From assembly GCA_027604005.1 (NCBI GenBank), contig JADGJT010000004.1:118173-182172 (forward strand): DNA of 64,000 bases, written 5' to 3'. The notes beneath the pieces were generated by a model, which was not told the DNA's origin, ran no database searches, and saw nothing but the letters and a program-made list of their open reading frames with translations. Of the stretch, positions 1 to 10,357 are shown in pieces. The DNA comes from Dinochytrium kinnereticum (Eukaryota > Chytridiomycota > Chytridiomycetes > Chytridiales > Chytridiaceae). Both the position numbers and the translations under genes were made by a program. How positions within the stretch are numbered: the first letter of the stretch is position 1; every line of letters starts with the position of its first letter.

Positions 1-2096
1 ATATCTGGTTTCATGTCGACCCTTTGGTTTCCGTCCAAGGTATTAACCTCCTCTTCTATCACATCTTCTTAAAGTTAATATTCAATGCTCTGACGATAAA
101 AAGGCTCACCAATACATATGTATGCATTATTTGTCAATCCCCCTGCTTTAAATATTTTGAACAGACGTGCAAAACCATTTTCTATCGCAAAACAATTGCG
201 ACTTATATCGAATAGTAAACAAATTGTTCCTTAATAGCTCTTTTTCTAAGCAGGTAAATGTAAATATCACAATCAAATTTAAGTTATAATTAAAAGGATC
301 CGGTAGCCGACCCTCAGCAATCTAGTTCTACATGGAAATCAAGTAAGTTAAGAGATACATATAAATTGGGCGAGAGCTAATTGGGTCTAGAAGCCCTTTC
401 CAGAATTGGCGACATATATCCCATATTTCTTCTGAAGATAGAATGTTTAGGTGAAATGGTGGACTTAATGGTAGATCCATCAAAAAGCGTCGTAGAGTTT
501 TCGGTAAGACTTTAAACATTAGATTACTCTCATTCATAACTGATTAATTCCGCTCAAGGACTGGGATACGGTCCTCGAAGCATTAGCTGACTGTGTCAAA
601 AGATTTCTCTCGCGCCATGGATTTCTTTCCGATAATCCACATACTTCTTTACCAGTGATAGAAGCTGGAGCCTCCGTTAGCGAAGAGTCAGACCCGCCAA
701 CTCCATTTGCGACATACATGCCAGATTACGAGCTTGTAACGAAAGCACGGGCAGGCAATTCACGGCCGACTCCATGGCAAGACGGCAATCTGGAACTTAA
801 AGAAGAAAAAGTTCCATCTTCCAAGAAGAGGAAACTGGATAGTATCATCTCCGGTCATCTTAAATTAAATCCCATCAGTGGGAACACGTATGACTGATCT
901 ACTCCTTGTTAAGTCTAATTGTTATTCTAGGCAAAAAAAGTCTACGCGAGTGACTATGTCTCAAATGTCAAAAAGTGGGGAAGAGAAGAGTTTATGGGCA
1001 GAATCGCTTTTGAAGGTTGTCTTCTTTCATCTAAGACTTGCTAATGGCCATTGATAGAATTGGAAGAATCCTGTGTTTGATACAAGTGCAAATATTGGAG
1101 GGCCCAATTCGATAACAAGCAACGGAGTTATGAATCGCTTTGAATTTGACATAGAGGCTTCGTTTGGAATAGCCTCTCACCCAATTGCTTCTCACAAGAT
1201 CTTTAAGGGAGACCTTGAAAAAACCCGGGTATGTTCGCTATTTGTTCTGCATTATGCCAACTATATTGATATATTTAGATTATTGGTCAAGTTGATAAAA
1301 AGTTTATAGCAGCTGCCTTCAAAAGAGACGATAACGTCGGGCTGCTACTAATTGACCAACACGCTGCGGATGAACGTGTGAAATTAGAAACTCTAACTAG
1401 CGAGCTATTCAGCTCTATTGACGGAAACGGAGATGATTTACCTAGCGTCCGAAGGATTACATCTGTGGTTACCCTTAATCCTCCTTTAAAAATCGACGTT
1501 ACCGAGCGAGAAGCATCTATGGCCTTTTCTTTGAGAGGTGCCTTTTCACGTTGGGGAATTGGAATCGGTGATGTTGAGAGAAGACCACACTCCTTCGACG
1601 CGGAAGATGACGGTCGCGTTATTCTTCCTATTTCGATATTACCCCAGCTTATTGCAGACCGGTGCATAGGGAATGCAGATATCTTAAAGGCTACTGTTCT
1701 TGAGTATTTGCATTCTGCAGATCCGAACAGTGCAACAGCCGCCGAAACTCAGTGCCCGAAAGGCATCATATCAATTCTGAACAGTAAGGCATGCAGGTGA
1801 GGCTTATCTGCTGTTATCAAGTCATTACACAATTCTGGATTATGGATATTAGCTCATTTGAATTTTCAATAAACTGTAGATCCGCTGTCATGTTCGGAGA
1901 CGCTCTCACAAAGTCAGAGTGCCAGGAGATTACTGGCAATTTAAAGCATTGCTCCTTTCCATTTCAATGCGCACATGGGCGGCCTAGCATGTCGTTGGTG
2001 ATGTTTAAAAATAATCGAGCCATCGATCGAGGCATCTACAGAAAGCATCGAGTTCAGCTCGAGGGGATTCACAGATTATCCATAAACTCGACTTAG
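1..2096 (+). CDS. MLH3: DNA mismatch repair/meiotic endonuclease subunit MLH3 (5' end outside window)
   Basis: MutL-family protein that pairs with MLH1 and nicks DNA in mismatch repair and meiotic crossover formation. Exons read 1-39, 104-119, 165-253, 297-342, 391-503, 559-887, 931-1015, 1058-1228, 1279-1796 and 1880-2096, giving 540 residues in one frame with no stop. The window opens in the transducer domain (ISGF, QYIYV, then VDPSKSVVEF followed by DWDTVLEAL, the MLH3 pattern). The C-terminal endonuclease domain starts at GQVDKKFIA and carries DQHAADERVKLE, the metal-binding motif. The last exon holds ACRSAVMFGD and PFQCAHGRPS, the zinc-site residues that set MLH3/PMS apart from MLH1. The ATPase N-terminus lies upstream of the window. 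The nine introns are very short (42-83 bp). Exon borders are inferred; the identification is firm. Confidence 0.93.
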
Positions 2097-2336
2097 TGAA
2101 TCTAATACAAGAGATAGTCCATATTCACCATCAATGTCCCCGTCGCTAAACTTTAATACACGTGGACTCTTCGAGTGAAAAATATATGCATGTCTTCCAG
2201 ACTTTTAATACAATGCTTTATCTCGCAGCGCATGTCTCTGCTTACATGTACTAATATTGTTACTTCAACAACCGTGTTTCGTGAACCCCAAATTACAAAG
2301 CACCAACGTGGTACGGAGGGTCGACATAGGGTCGAC

Positions 2337-3729
2337 ATGGGTCGATGGAATGGAGAGGCCCTTGCCTTCGTCATCACCGTCAGCTTCGTTGGTGAGCCTC
2401 TAGTCTACCCGAATGATGCCAAACGCATGACTGATATCGTCTTCCAGTTCTATTCATCCCGCTATCCGTTGAATTCATTATCCTTCTTCCATGGCTCTCT
2501 CCATTGACTTCACGATCGCTACTGTTGTTGCTGGCCTACAACTTAAGCGTATCAATGCTCATAATCAACTACGTTCTGGTAATGAAAACAGGTGAGAACC
2601 TTCGTGATGGGGCGTTAACCGTGTCCTTTTCGTTGTTGACCATGTCAATATTTATGATGTACTTTAGATCCCGGCTCTCCCGACCCTGCATATGTTCCTG
2701 ATGGGCTAGGGCATTTCGGTGAAGTTGACGCTGAGAGGTATGTATCATTTTTGTGGCATTTAAGGATCTTAAGCGACCTGCCCATTTTCTTTAAATAGTC
2801 CCGAATTCGTCCCAGTAAAGGCCAAAAATGGTGCCCCACGATATTGCTCGCACTGCAATGCCTTCAAACCACCTCGAACCCATCACTGCCGTGTATGCAA
2901 GCGTTGTATCCTGCGGATGGACCATCATTGCCCGGTGCGGCCTTAATTTGCCCTGAAGAAATCGACTGACTTGCCTTTACAGTGGGTGAATAATTGTATA
3001 GGATTCCATAACCAAGCCCATTTTGTTCGATTTCTGTTCTGGACAGTGGCTTCTGTATGGTTTACGATTATTTTACTTATGTGGAGGGTCACAGATTCCT
3101 TTCATGGTATTATTGATGGGCCCCCCACTGCTGGTGGAGAGGGAGGTGTGCCTATGAGAGACGGAGAGGTTATCGTTCTTGGGATCAATATCATATTGCT
3201 TATTCCAACGACAGCATTGACAACAATGCTTTTTTTCAACCAGGTAAGGTTACCTCATGGCCAAAAGTAGACCAAGTGTTGTTTACCACGAAAAAATCTG
3301 CACATCTAGGCGGGCTACCTTCTCTCTAATCTAACAACAATCGAGGCGATAGAGAAAGCTGATATGCCATTTGCTTACAGTGGTCATGTCGGCAAAATAC
3401 AAGATCCCTATGATATAGGGTACTTCAGGAACCTATCCTCTGTGTTAGGAAGAAGATGGTACTTTTGGCTCCTTCCCGGTATTTCATCCGAAGGAGACGG
3501 TTATTTATTCCCACTGGGACGATCGGCAAAAGAACGGTTACTCTCAGGGGGTGCACACATTTCATCGAATGCAAATTCGGTCTCAATAGCTTTAGGGAGC
3601 CTATTCGGTGATGCCCGTCATAGGACGAATCACGGTAGCGATGTTAGTTCTAGTCGATCGACATCCCAAAATCACGCTTCAGCAGCTTGGGAGGCGGCTA
3701 TCGACATTGACGATAGTAAAGAGCAATGA
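2337..3729 (+). CDS. PFA4: DHHC palmitoyltransferase, PFA4-like
   Basis: Protein S-acyltransferase that attaches palmitate to cysteines, probably in the ER membrane. Exons 2337-2391, 2448-2591, 2668-2737, 2799-2934, 2983-3243 and 3310-3729 give 361 residues. Two hydrophobic segments lie at the N-terminus ([37 protein letters not shown]), then DPGSPDP, the usual DPG motif. The cysteine-rich domain follows ([19 protein letters not shown]) with the catalytic core [20 protein letters not shown], then two more membrane spans and a TTIE motif after the last span. The intron at 2935-2982 falls inside the catalytic motif, between DHHCP and W. The C-tail is serine-rich. PFA4 is chosen over other fungal DHHC proteins from the overall layout, so the subfamily is less certain than the enzyme class. 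It converges on the ankyrin gene, with 116 bp between stop codons. Confidence 0.88.
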
Positions 3730-3845
3730 TGTGTCTTGCTTTACGCTCCCTTTTCATTATTCTTCCTTTTGTAAATGTGAATATAGACATAATCTGAACT
3801 GCATGCTCTCTCTAAAATTCAGATAACTCTGTTACTTCACTAAGC

Positions 3846-5919
3846 CTATTTTGAGGCTGATGCAGAAAATGGGGAAGCAATACCCCAACCTAAACATTGC
3901 CATAAACAAGTCAAAACAAACAAACCGAGCAGCGTGATCCCAAATGAAGTCTTCAGCGTCAAGCGCAAAACCATATCAACACGTCCCCAAGTCGAAACAA
4001 CAACTACACAAAGCAAATATTGTGAGGGAGGAATATGAAAGATTACTCCAGATTGCAACATAATATCGGCAGCATCCAAGTGCCCAGCTGCAATTGCAAA
4101 GCATATGGGAGACAACATGAAAGTGAACATAGACTTATTGGCGGAAGCTCCCGAGTTGATCGTGAAAACCCGTCCAAATGTCGTCCGAACGTGATTCCAA
4201 AGAGAGAAGAATGCAATCTTTGACTTGTCGACCTCTAAGCGAATAGCCGCAGTAACGTCCGCCCCATGCTCAATAAGAATCTTCACAACCTCCATCGCAT
4301 CCTTTTTCGACCCGCGAATAGCAAGATGAAGTGGAGTGATCTGCGAAGAAGTCCCAGGTGATACCCCAATACCATCAACAAGTGATTTATCATGTTTTAA
4401 TAAAACCGAGAGACATTTCGCATGCCCACCATAAGCGGCAAAATGAATAGAGGTGCGCTTGTCAGAGGTCAAGGCTGCTGCGTCCGCACCATATTTCAAA
4501 AGCTCACTAGCGGCGTCAAAGCTTCCTGATTTTGAAGCCATGTGGAGAGGAGTTAGGAGGTATTTATATTCCCGGGGGTCTGGAAAGGCACCGTTCTCGA
4601 GAAGTGCTTGAACACTTCGGAATACATCTCCTTTCGTTGCGGCCGCTGCATAGTGTAGGGCAGTCCACTGGAATTAAGCCAATAAATCGTTAGGAAATCA
4701 ATCAACTTCAAGATTGCGATAAACGTACTCCTTGATTATCAGCCCGGTCCACGTCCAATTTCCATAGAGCAGTTTCGGCCGCGGCATCGCTTGAAATCTC
4801 AATTCCATCTTGCATGATTAAGGCGCATATAGCGTCACTCTTGCCCTTGGTCGCCGCATACATCAACGGCGTCCGCCCATTCGCGTCGCACCCATTTATA
4901 TTGGCACCCTTTCGCAGCAAAAGCCTGATCATATCAATCCTTCCAAAACTTGCAGCGACATGTAAAGGAAGAAGATCCACCTCACGCGATTTGCCATCAC
5001 TGGCCCCAATCTCAATGGGAGAATGGCTGAGAATCTGGTTGACGCCTTCAGGACGGATGCTCAGATAAACTCCAACAATCTCAAGGTCGCCTCGGTAGAT
5101 TGCCTGCCTGAGCGCTGTTATTCCTTCGCGGTCCGGAAGATCTCTCGCACCCCTTTCCAATAAAAACTGAACAATTTCAACTCTTCTTAGAGTAGTGGCA
5201 AGACGAAGCGGGGTTTTGCCTAAAATATCCTTAGAGTCCAGATTGGCGCCGCAGCCCACAAGTGTTTTGGCGACCTCAACGGAGGCGTTCATGGCTGCAA
5301 AATGCAGGGCCGTAAGGTGGAGATGTCGAATTTTGGCGTTCACGTTGAGCTTTGCCTTTGCAACGGGATCCGCGCAAATCGCCAGTATGTCCGAGGGTGG
5401 CCTGTTGGTTAAAGCAAAATAATGGAGGCAGGTCATGTTGTGGTCTTCACCTTGAGCCGAATCTCTTCGCTCAAAATGGTGGTCAGGATTGTTATTCGGG
5501 TCGGGCCAGATGCCGTCGTCCTCAGAATCTATGGCCGCATCCACACCATCAGAGTTTGTACTGACGTTTGGAGCCCCTGCCAAATCCACTTCCTGAATAA
5601 TCAAGTTATGTTCTTGAATCATATCTCCGATTGGGCTGGTTGTTGAAATCGGCGACTCGGCGTTTGAGAGACCTAGTTCATCAGGATTGACTTTTCGGGA
5701 TAACCCGTGGAGGCGTGCGCATGCTGAGATCTCTTTCGGGGACTCGGACGGTCCTGGACTATCGTATTTGGTAAGTACTCCTCCGATCTTGCTTTCCAGG
5801 ATGAGTGAAGCCCTTCTGAGATGGCCATAGGATAGAGCCACCTTTACTGATATATCCAGAACGATAGTCAAAGGAGCCAGCGCCAAGAGTTTCAGTGGTC
5901 CTTCCGCCCGTAACGTCAT
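3846..5919 (-). CDS. Ankyrin-repeat protein with C-terminal membrane segment
   Basis: Two exons, 4729-5919 and 3846-4667, encode 670 residues; the intron is GTACG...CAG. The N-terminal third is variable and acidic (DSEDDGIWPDPNN). A long ankyrin array follows, with repeats such as LHLTALHFAAMNASVEVAKT, GKTPLRLATTLRRVEIVQFL, DANGRTPLMYAATKGKSDAI, WTALHYAAAA and SSQITPLHLAIRGS. The C-terminal 45 or so residues contain a hydrophobic stretch (GITLLGLFVLTCLWQCLGW) that looks like a single membrane anchor. Ankyrin arrays bind proteins; no enzyme domain is visible, so the function is unknown. The start at 5919 is the first ATG of the open frame, and a further 5' exon cannot be excluded. Confidence 0.75.
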
Positions 5920-6195
5920 TGGAGCCTCCTGCTGAGACCGCAGGCGTTCAATGAAACCAGCTCCTGGACGAATTTGCAGAGGAGATGCCCATTGTTTATG
6001 CTTTATTGCTGATGATTGGATGCAATTTATAGGATTCCTGAGAGTGATCTGGATCCTTCGAGTTGGGTATATTTATCCTTGGCCGTTCGGACGTGTTGGG
6101 GGTCTGAGGAGCCAGCCCGATCATCCCAAGTTAACACGTATTCCCCTCGCCCTCATTGGGCGTCATTCCGGCTGAAGTATTGTCGAACTTGATGC

Positions 6196-6354
6196 CTAAT
6201 TGCTCGCTGGAACAAATGCACGGCGTGCAGCGTTCATGAATGCGATGATGGAGAGAAAAGCCACGAACTTGAAAACGGCCGCATTGGATATCTGCTTCTC
6301 CTGCTCCGGCGTACGGAAGCTCTGATAGATCTTCTTGAAGTTTGGAAACGCCAT
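6196..6354 (-). CDS. Small single-pass membrane protein (52 aa), unknown
   Basis: A single-exon frame beginning MAFPNFKKIYQSFRTPEQE and ending in a hydrophobic segment (AVFKFVAFLSIIAFMNAARR) and a short polar tail. The layout, a basic N-terminal helix plus one C-terminal membrane span, is typical of small organelle-membrane subunits such as TOM or respiratory accessory subunits, but I do not recognise the family. It is divergent from FCF1 with 167 bp between start codons, which supports a real gene. The frame is open upstream of this ATG, so a longer N-terminus or a 5' exon is possible. Confidence 0.5.
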   Translation of the reverse strand: MAFPNFKKIYQSFRTPEQEKQISNAAVFKFVAFLSIIAFMNAARRAFVPASN

Positions 6355-6521
6355 TTTCACCCTCTGAGCAGGCAGGCCCTTGGTGGAATTTCCTCCGTTG
6401 GTTATCGAGGGGTTCTTCGGCACTGCCTTTGGAGTTGCACCTCTCAGTATAGGATTGTTTTGGTGACAAGCAAAAGACTTTTTTTTTCTTTCAGAGATCT
6501 GAACACACAAACTCTTCAGCC
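6355..6521. promoter_or_regulatory. Divergent promoter between the 52-aa protein and FCF1
   Basis: Spacer of 167 bp between two start codons pointing away from each other. A run of T followed by TTTCTTTCAG at about 6479-6493, just before the FCF1 start, could be a 5'-UTR intron acceptor rather than a promoter element. No TATA box is evident. Confidence 0.35.
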
Positions 6522-7436
6522 ATGACCAAGGCAAAGGCCAACAAGAAGTTCGCTTTGGTGAAGCGCATCATGGCGCCAAAGGACCCTCGCTTGTGAGCAT
6601 GCATCGCATTGATGAGCTGTCATGATGGCTGCATCCGTCTTCAACGGGTTGTCGGCGATGAATTTGGATGCTGATAGTCTTTTGTTTGTAGGAAGGAGAA
6701 CCAGGAGGCGGCCAAGAAGAAGGAGGAGAAGAAGGCTGCCGAGGCTGTTCGCCATGTGTAAGTTTAATGCTTTGTGGGATCATTCGTGGATTGCTGGAAG
6801 GACGGAGACTTATTCTATTGTGTTTCTCAGGCCGCAGGTGGCATCATCGCTCTTCTTCCGGTACAACGAAGCACTCGGACCTCCCTACCACATCTTGATT
6901 GATACAAACTTCATCAACTTCTCAATTCAGAACAAGCTTGAGATTGTTCAGGCCTCAATGGACTGTCTCTTTGCGAAATGTATGTCAAAGTTGAAACAGC
7001 TGCAATGCTAAAGCTTCTCTTATAAGGTATTCCGTGCATCTCTGACTGTGTTATGGCGGAACTGGAGAAGCTTGGTACAAAGTTCAGAATAGCGTTGAGG
7101 TGAGGGTATCAGCTAGGTACGATCTGAACGAAGTCTTTTTTTAGGGTGGCCCGGGATCCCAGATTTGAGCGCCTTTCATGCACCCATAAGGGGACGTATG
7201 CTGATGACTGCATCATGGATCGGATAACCCAAGTAAGCAGGCATTGATGAATGCCCTCCCTCATTGATATACGGATCCTAATGAATTGTGAATAGCACAA
7301 ATGCTACATTGTGGCGACTTGTGACAGGGATCTGAAGAAACGAATTAGAAAGGTACCGGGAGTTCCGATCATGACCATCACCAGCAGCAAGAGGCAGTAT
7401 ACCATTGAGAGGATGCCTGGCGAGCCTTTGAAATAA
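6522..7436 (+). CDS. FCF1: rRNA-processing PIN-domain endonuclease FCF1/UTP24
   Basis: Nucleolar nuclease of the small-subunit processome that cleaves pre-rRNA at sites A1/A2. Exons 6522-6592, 6692-6757, 6831-6979, 7027-7099, 7145-7232 and 7296-7436 give 195 residues, close to the usual 190-200. The lysine-rich N-terminus ([17 protein letters not shown]) is followed by [20 protein letters not shown], whose Asp is the first PIN acidic residue. Then come [34 protein letters not shown] and [16 protein letters not shown], with the remaining PIN acidic positions. It ends at the conserved [10 protein letters not shown] region. The intron after FAK splits a Cys codon. All five introns are 45-99 bp. 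Confidence 0.95.
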
Positions 7437-7618
7437 GATCTTTTAGCACTCATTCATCTCATGCCTTCATCGACCATTGCCCCCCAGCAGTTCCACATCT
7501 CGGCGATGCCTGATAGCCGTTGCATCGCAAAGCCTTTATTTATTCTTCGGCGTTGAATGCAGCTTGTCGCCAAACAACTTGGCTGAAAATAAAGTATTTG
7601 TGACAATTCATTTCCAGG

Positions 7619-8387
7619 ATGACGGTCACCTCCGACAACATCACTGGGCTGAGGATAACGATGGCCTCCTCCTACGACCCGCGGCACCCTCCTGAGAACA
7701 TGATCGATGCGTACGCCGTCTTCATTCTCATAGTTTCTTGCTTGCTGCCTTAAAGCCATCTTGCTTGGCTGACCACCATTCCTTCTTCAACTCTCTCCTT
7801 GTCATAACAGAAACACAAAGACCTTCTGGATCACCACAGGCCTGTTTCCGCAAGAATTCATTTTATCCCTTCCGGGTCCTTCGACAGTGAAAAAGATAAC
7901 TCTGTGGAGTTTAAAGGGTAATTTGAGCTTTTTGTCTATGCCTTTTTCCTTTTTGTCTATGCCTTTTTCAAGTGAAGTTGTTGTTAAATGCCTTACCGGG
8001 ATTCCTCTCTGGATGTCCTTTTATCAGTTGCGAGTTGGGCCGTTGCATGTTGCTACACGGACAAGCCCAACGACTTTGAGGAAATCGTTCACCAAGGTAT
8101 GTTCCTCATATGCTTATGTGCTCAACAAACGCCTCTAATCCACGACAATGCTTCTTCATCTTGTTCTGCCGTTTTCAGAAAGCGAAGATGCCGCTGACCA
8201 CCTTCAAGTAACTCATATTGTCATTCCCGGGGGAACCAAATCGCATTCTCAAGGGGTCAACGCGGGATCTGGGATACGTCACCTAAAAATCACGCTAAGA
8301 AGGGGCCACTGGGACTTTTCCAGCGTTCACAGAATCACTGTTCAGGGAGAAGTTCAGCAGCATGATAAATCAAGAGATGATGATTAA
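7619..8387 (+). CDS. IFT25: Intraflagellar transport protein IFT25 (HSPB11)
   Basis: Subunit of the IFT-B train, where it partners the small GTPase IFT27 in moving cargo along flagella. Exons 7619-7710, 7811-7917, 8028-8096 and 8179-8387 give 158 residues. The diagnostic strings are HPPENMID, then FWITTGLFPQEFILSLPGP, then KPNDFEEIVHQ, then IRHLKITLRRGHWDFSSVH and ITVQGEV, which follow the galactose-binding-like fold of HSPB11 in order. The gene implies a flagellated zoospore stage and argues against Dikarya or Mucoromycota. It lies 183 bp downstream of FCF1 on the same strand and converges on the carrier gene. A 21-bp tandem duplication sits in intron 2. Confidence 0.9.
7928..7969 (+). repeat. 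21-bp perfect tandem duplication in IFT25 intron 2
   Basis: Two adjacent copies (7928-7948 and 7949-7969) of a pyrimidine-rich unit beginning CTTTTTGTCTATGCC. It lies near the 5' end of the intron, not next to the acceptor at 8027. Confidence 0.85.
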
Positions 8388-8730
8388 TATCGATGGACAG
8401 GGTTTGAAATCAGCAGAATGAGCTTGCAAAACGATTAGGTTCAGTGGAGAAAAAAATAAATCTCATGAAGACCATCTCAATTTGGTTCAGAATCAATAGT
8501 AAGCAAATACAAAGATTCAAGGTCACTTTTTTTTATTATTGATAAGCTAAGACGAAAGTGCGAGAGGTGAGGTAATAGGGAGATAGAGCACTGCTATTCC
8601 CAGTGCATACAAAGACAAACGAACACATACCCAATCCAGCAGCGTCCACAACACCATAAAAAAAAAATCAGATCAAAGGCCAAGGACCGTTTCAACTGAA
8701 AATAAATCAGGAAAACCACAAAGAAACATT
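8388..8730. other. Convergent 3' spacer, IFT25 / carrier
   Basis: A 343-bp AT-rich spacer between two stop codons that face each other. I see only A/T runs consistent with 3' UTRs and no further gene. Confidence 0.5.
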
Positions 8731-9965
8731 TTAAGCAAGGGCTTCTGCGTTGTTCTTGGCGAAAAGGGCAAAGAGCGCCAACGTGTAAAATGAAATCTGG
8801 TCCTTCCCAACAAAGAGAATTGCTTGGCAGAGAACAGCCTTTGTGATCTGAGTCTGCATCCCCTTGTACCATCCCATAAGGCCGTCACTCTCAAACACTT
8901 TCTTAAGGACATCAATGCTGCCCTTGTATTTGATGGAATTCCTTTGCTTCTCCGAAAGACCCTTAACGTCCTTGGGTGGCCTCCACTGCATGCGCACCTT
9001 TGCCATAATGTAGGGGTACTTTACAAAATATAGCAATTAGAAAATTACAAACATAACTCAAGAGGACAACAAAGAGGTCGAAAAAATTATGCGAGTTTTA
9101 GGAAAGGCTAGGATGAGGAAAAGACTCACCGTAACGACAGTTGCCAAAGTCTTGCTCATAGCCCCGATCAAGAAGATCTCACCCGCCGATAAACGAACCG
9201 GAGCACCGCTGGCAGCCTTCCTTTTCAACCATACATTCTTCAGCTTTTCAAACATTCCGTAGGTGATCGCAGGGTTGACGCAGAGCACCAAAGAAGCCTT
9301 CAATCCCTTCCAAAGTCCAGGAATACCCTCCTCCTTCAAAATCTCCTCAAAAGTGTTCACAAAAGACTTCCTCTCCTTTAGCGGAGTGGTCTGCTGACGC
9401 GTGGTAACGACAGCAATTGGTAGAGTGAAGAGCTGCGACATGGCTCCAGCGGCAGCTCCGAGTAAAAGCTCCATGGCTGTCGAGATCTCGGCGTTTTTGG
9501 GGATGGAGGCGGTGTAGCGTGTGCGGATGGAGGAATAGAAGTAGAAGTAGGAGAAGGAAGATGCAACGGTTCCAAGCAATCCGGCACCGAGACCGGCGTA
9601 GAGACCAGGGATGCCCTCATTCTTAAGGATCTTGAGAAGGGCATCCAAACCGCTTTTGTAGTGATGGGAGGGGTTGAGATGGGCGATGGCTTTATTCTGA
9701 ACCTGCAGACGAGTCTTCACGCTATATGGACAAGTGAAATCAAATTGAAAAAAAGGTGGATGGATTAGCATCCCTTCTCGCTTTTGCCATGGCCACCAAC
9801 CAGTTCCAAAGCTGATCACGGGGGATGGGTGGGGGGTTTCAAAGATCACGGTTTAAGGAGTGAGACTCACACATCAAGCGGGAAAACTAAAGTGTTTGCA
9901 AAGACGGCCCCTGCAGCTCCGGCAAGCGCATCGCCAAAGGGAGAAAGCTTCTTGGGCGCGGACAT
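8731..9965 (-). CDS. Peroxisomal-type adenine nucleotide carrier (SLC25A17/ANT1-like)
   Basis: Mitochondrial carrier family protein. Exons 9871-9965, 9130-9721 and 8731-9018 give 324 residues with three carrier repeats. The P-x-D-x-x-K/R signatures are FPLDVVKTRLQVQ (repeat 1), LPIAVVTTRQQTTP (repeat 2, degenerate) and YPYIMAKVRMQWR (repeat 3). The N-terminus (MSAPKKLSPFGDALAGAAGA) has no presequence. Features shared with PMP34/Ant1 include VNPAITYGMFEKLKN, LIGAMSKTLATVVTYP and GLMGWYKGMQTQITKAVL. That family exchanges ATP, CoA or NAD across the peroxisomal membrane and supports fatty-acid activation. Substrate and location are inferred from resemblance; the carrier fold is certain. Confidence 0.85.
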
Positions 9966-10357
9966 GGTTTGAGGACGTAGTAGGATGTGCAAGGAAAAGG
10001 CTCGAGGTCAATGTCTCAAGGAGCGCCAGCGCAAGACCCCCAACAGCAGCAGCAGTGGCAGCAGCAGGTGGCGATTGGCGACGATGGACGACGGAGGGAT
10101 CAGACCACGAACAGCAAGGCTGGCAGCGTGACGGGTTGACGGAGAGGTGATCTTTGCAGAAGCGAACGGGGGCAACGGCCGTCGGTTCAATTTCAGGAAG
10201 AGCAGGTATAAACCAGATTTCAGCGTTTATTGATTGGCCCTCGGTTCAAAGTCACAGGAGGTTGGGTGACGACATGCGCTGCAGCCCTCCCTCGTCCGAG
10301 AGTTCCACCGAGTTGCAGGCGGCACGCGTCAAGCTGCTGTTGTGGAGGGTATTGGGC
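9966..10357. other. Upstream region of the carrier gene
   Basis: A 392-bp spacer holding the carrier's 5' region and the 3' region of the RA-PH gene. It contains a short CAG-rich stretch near 10045. Small open frames here have no recognisable domain. Confidence 0.4.

Noticed and set aside
24..215. 63-codon plus-strand frame at the window start
   Set aside because: It overlaps MLH3 exons and introns in the wrong frame; the spliced MLH3 reading explains the sequence.
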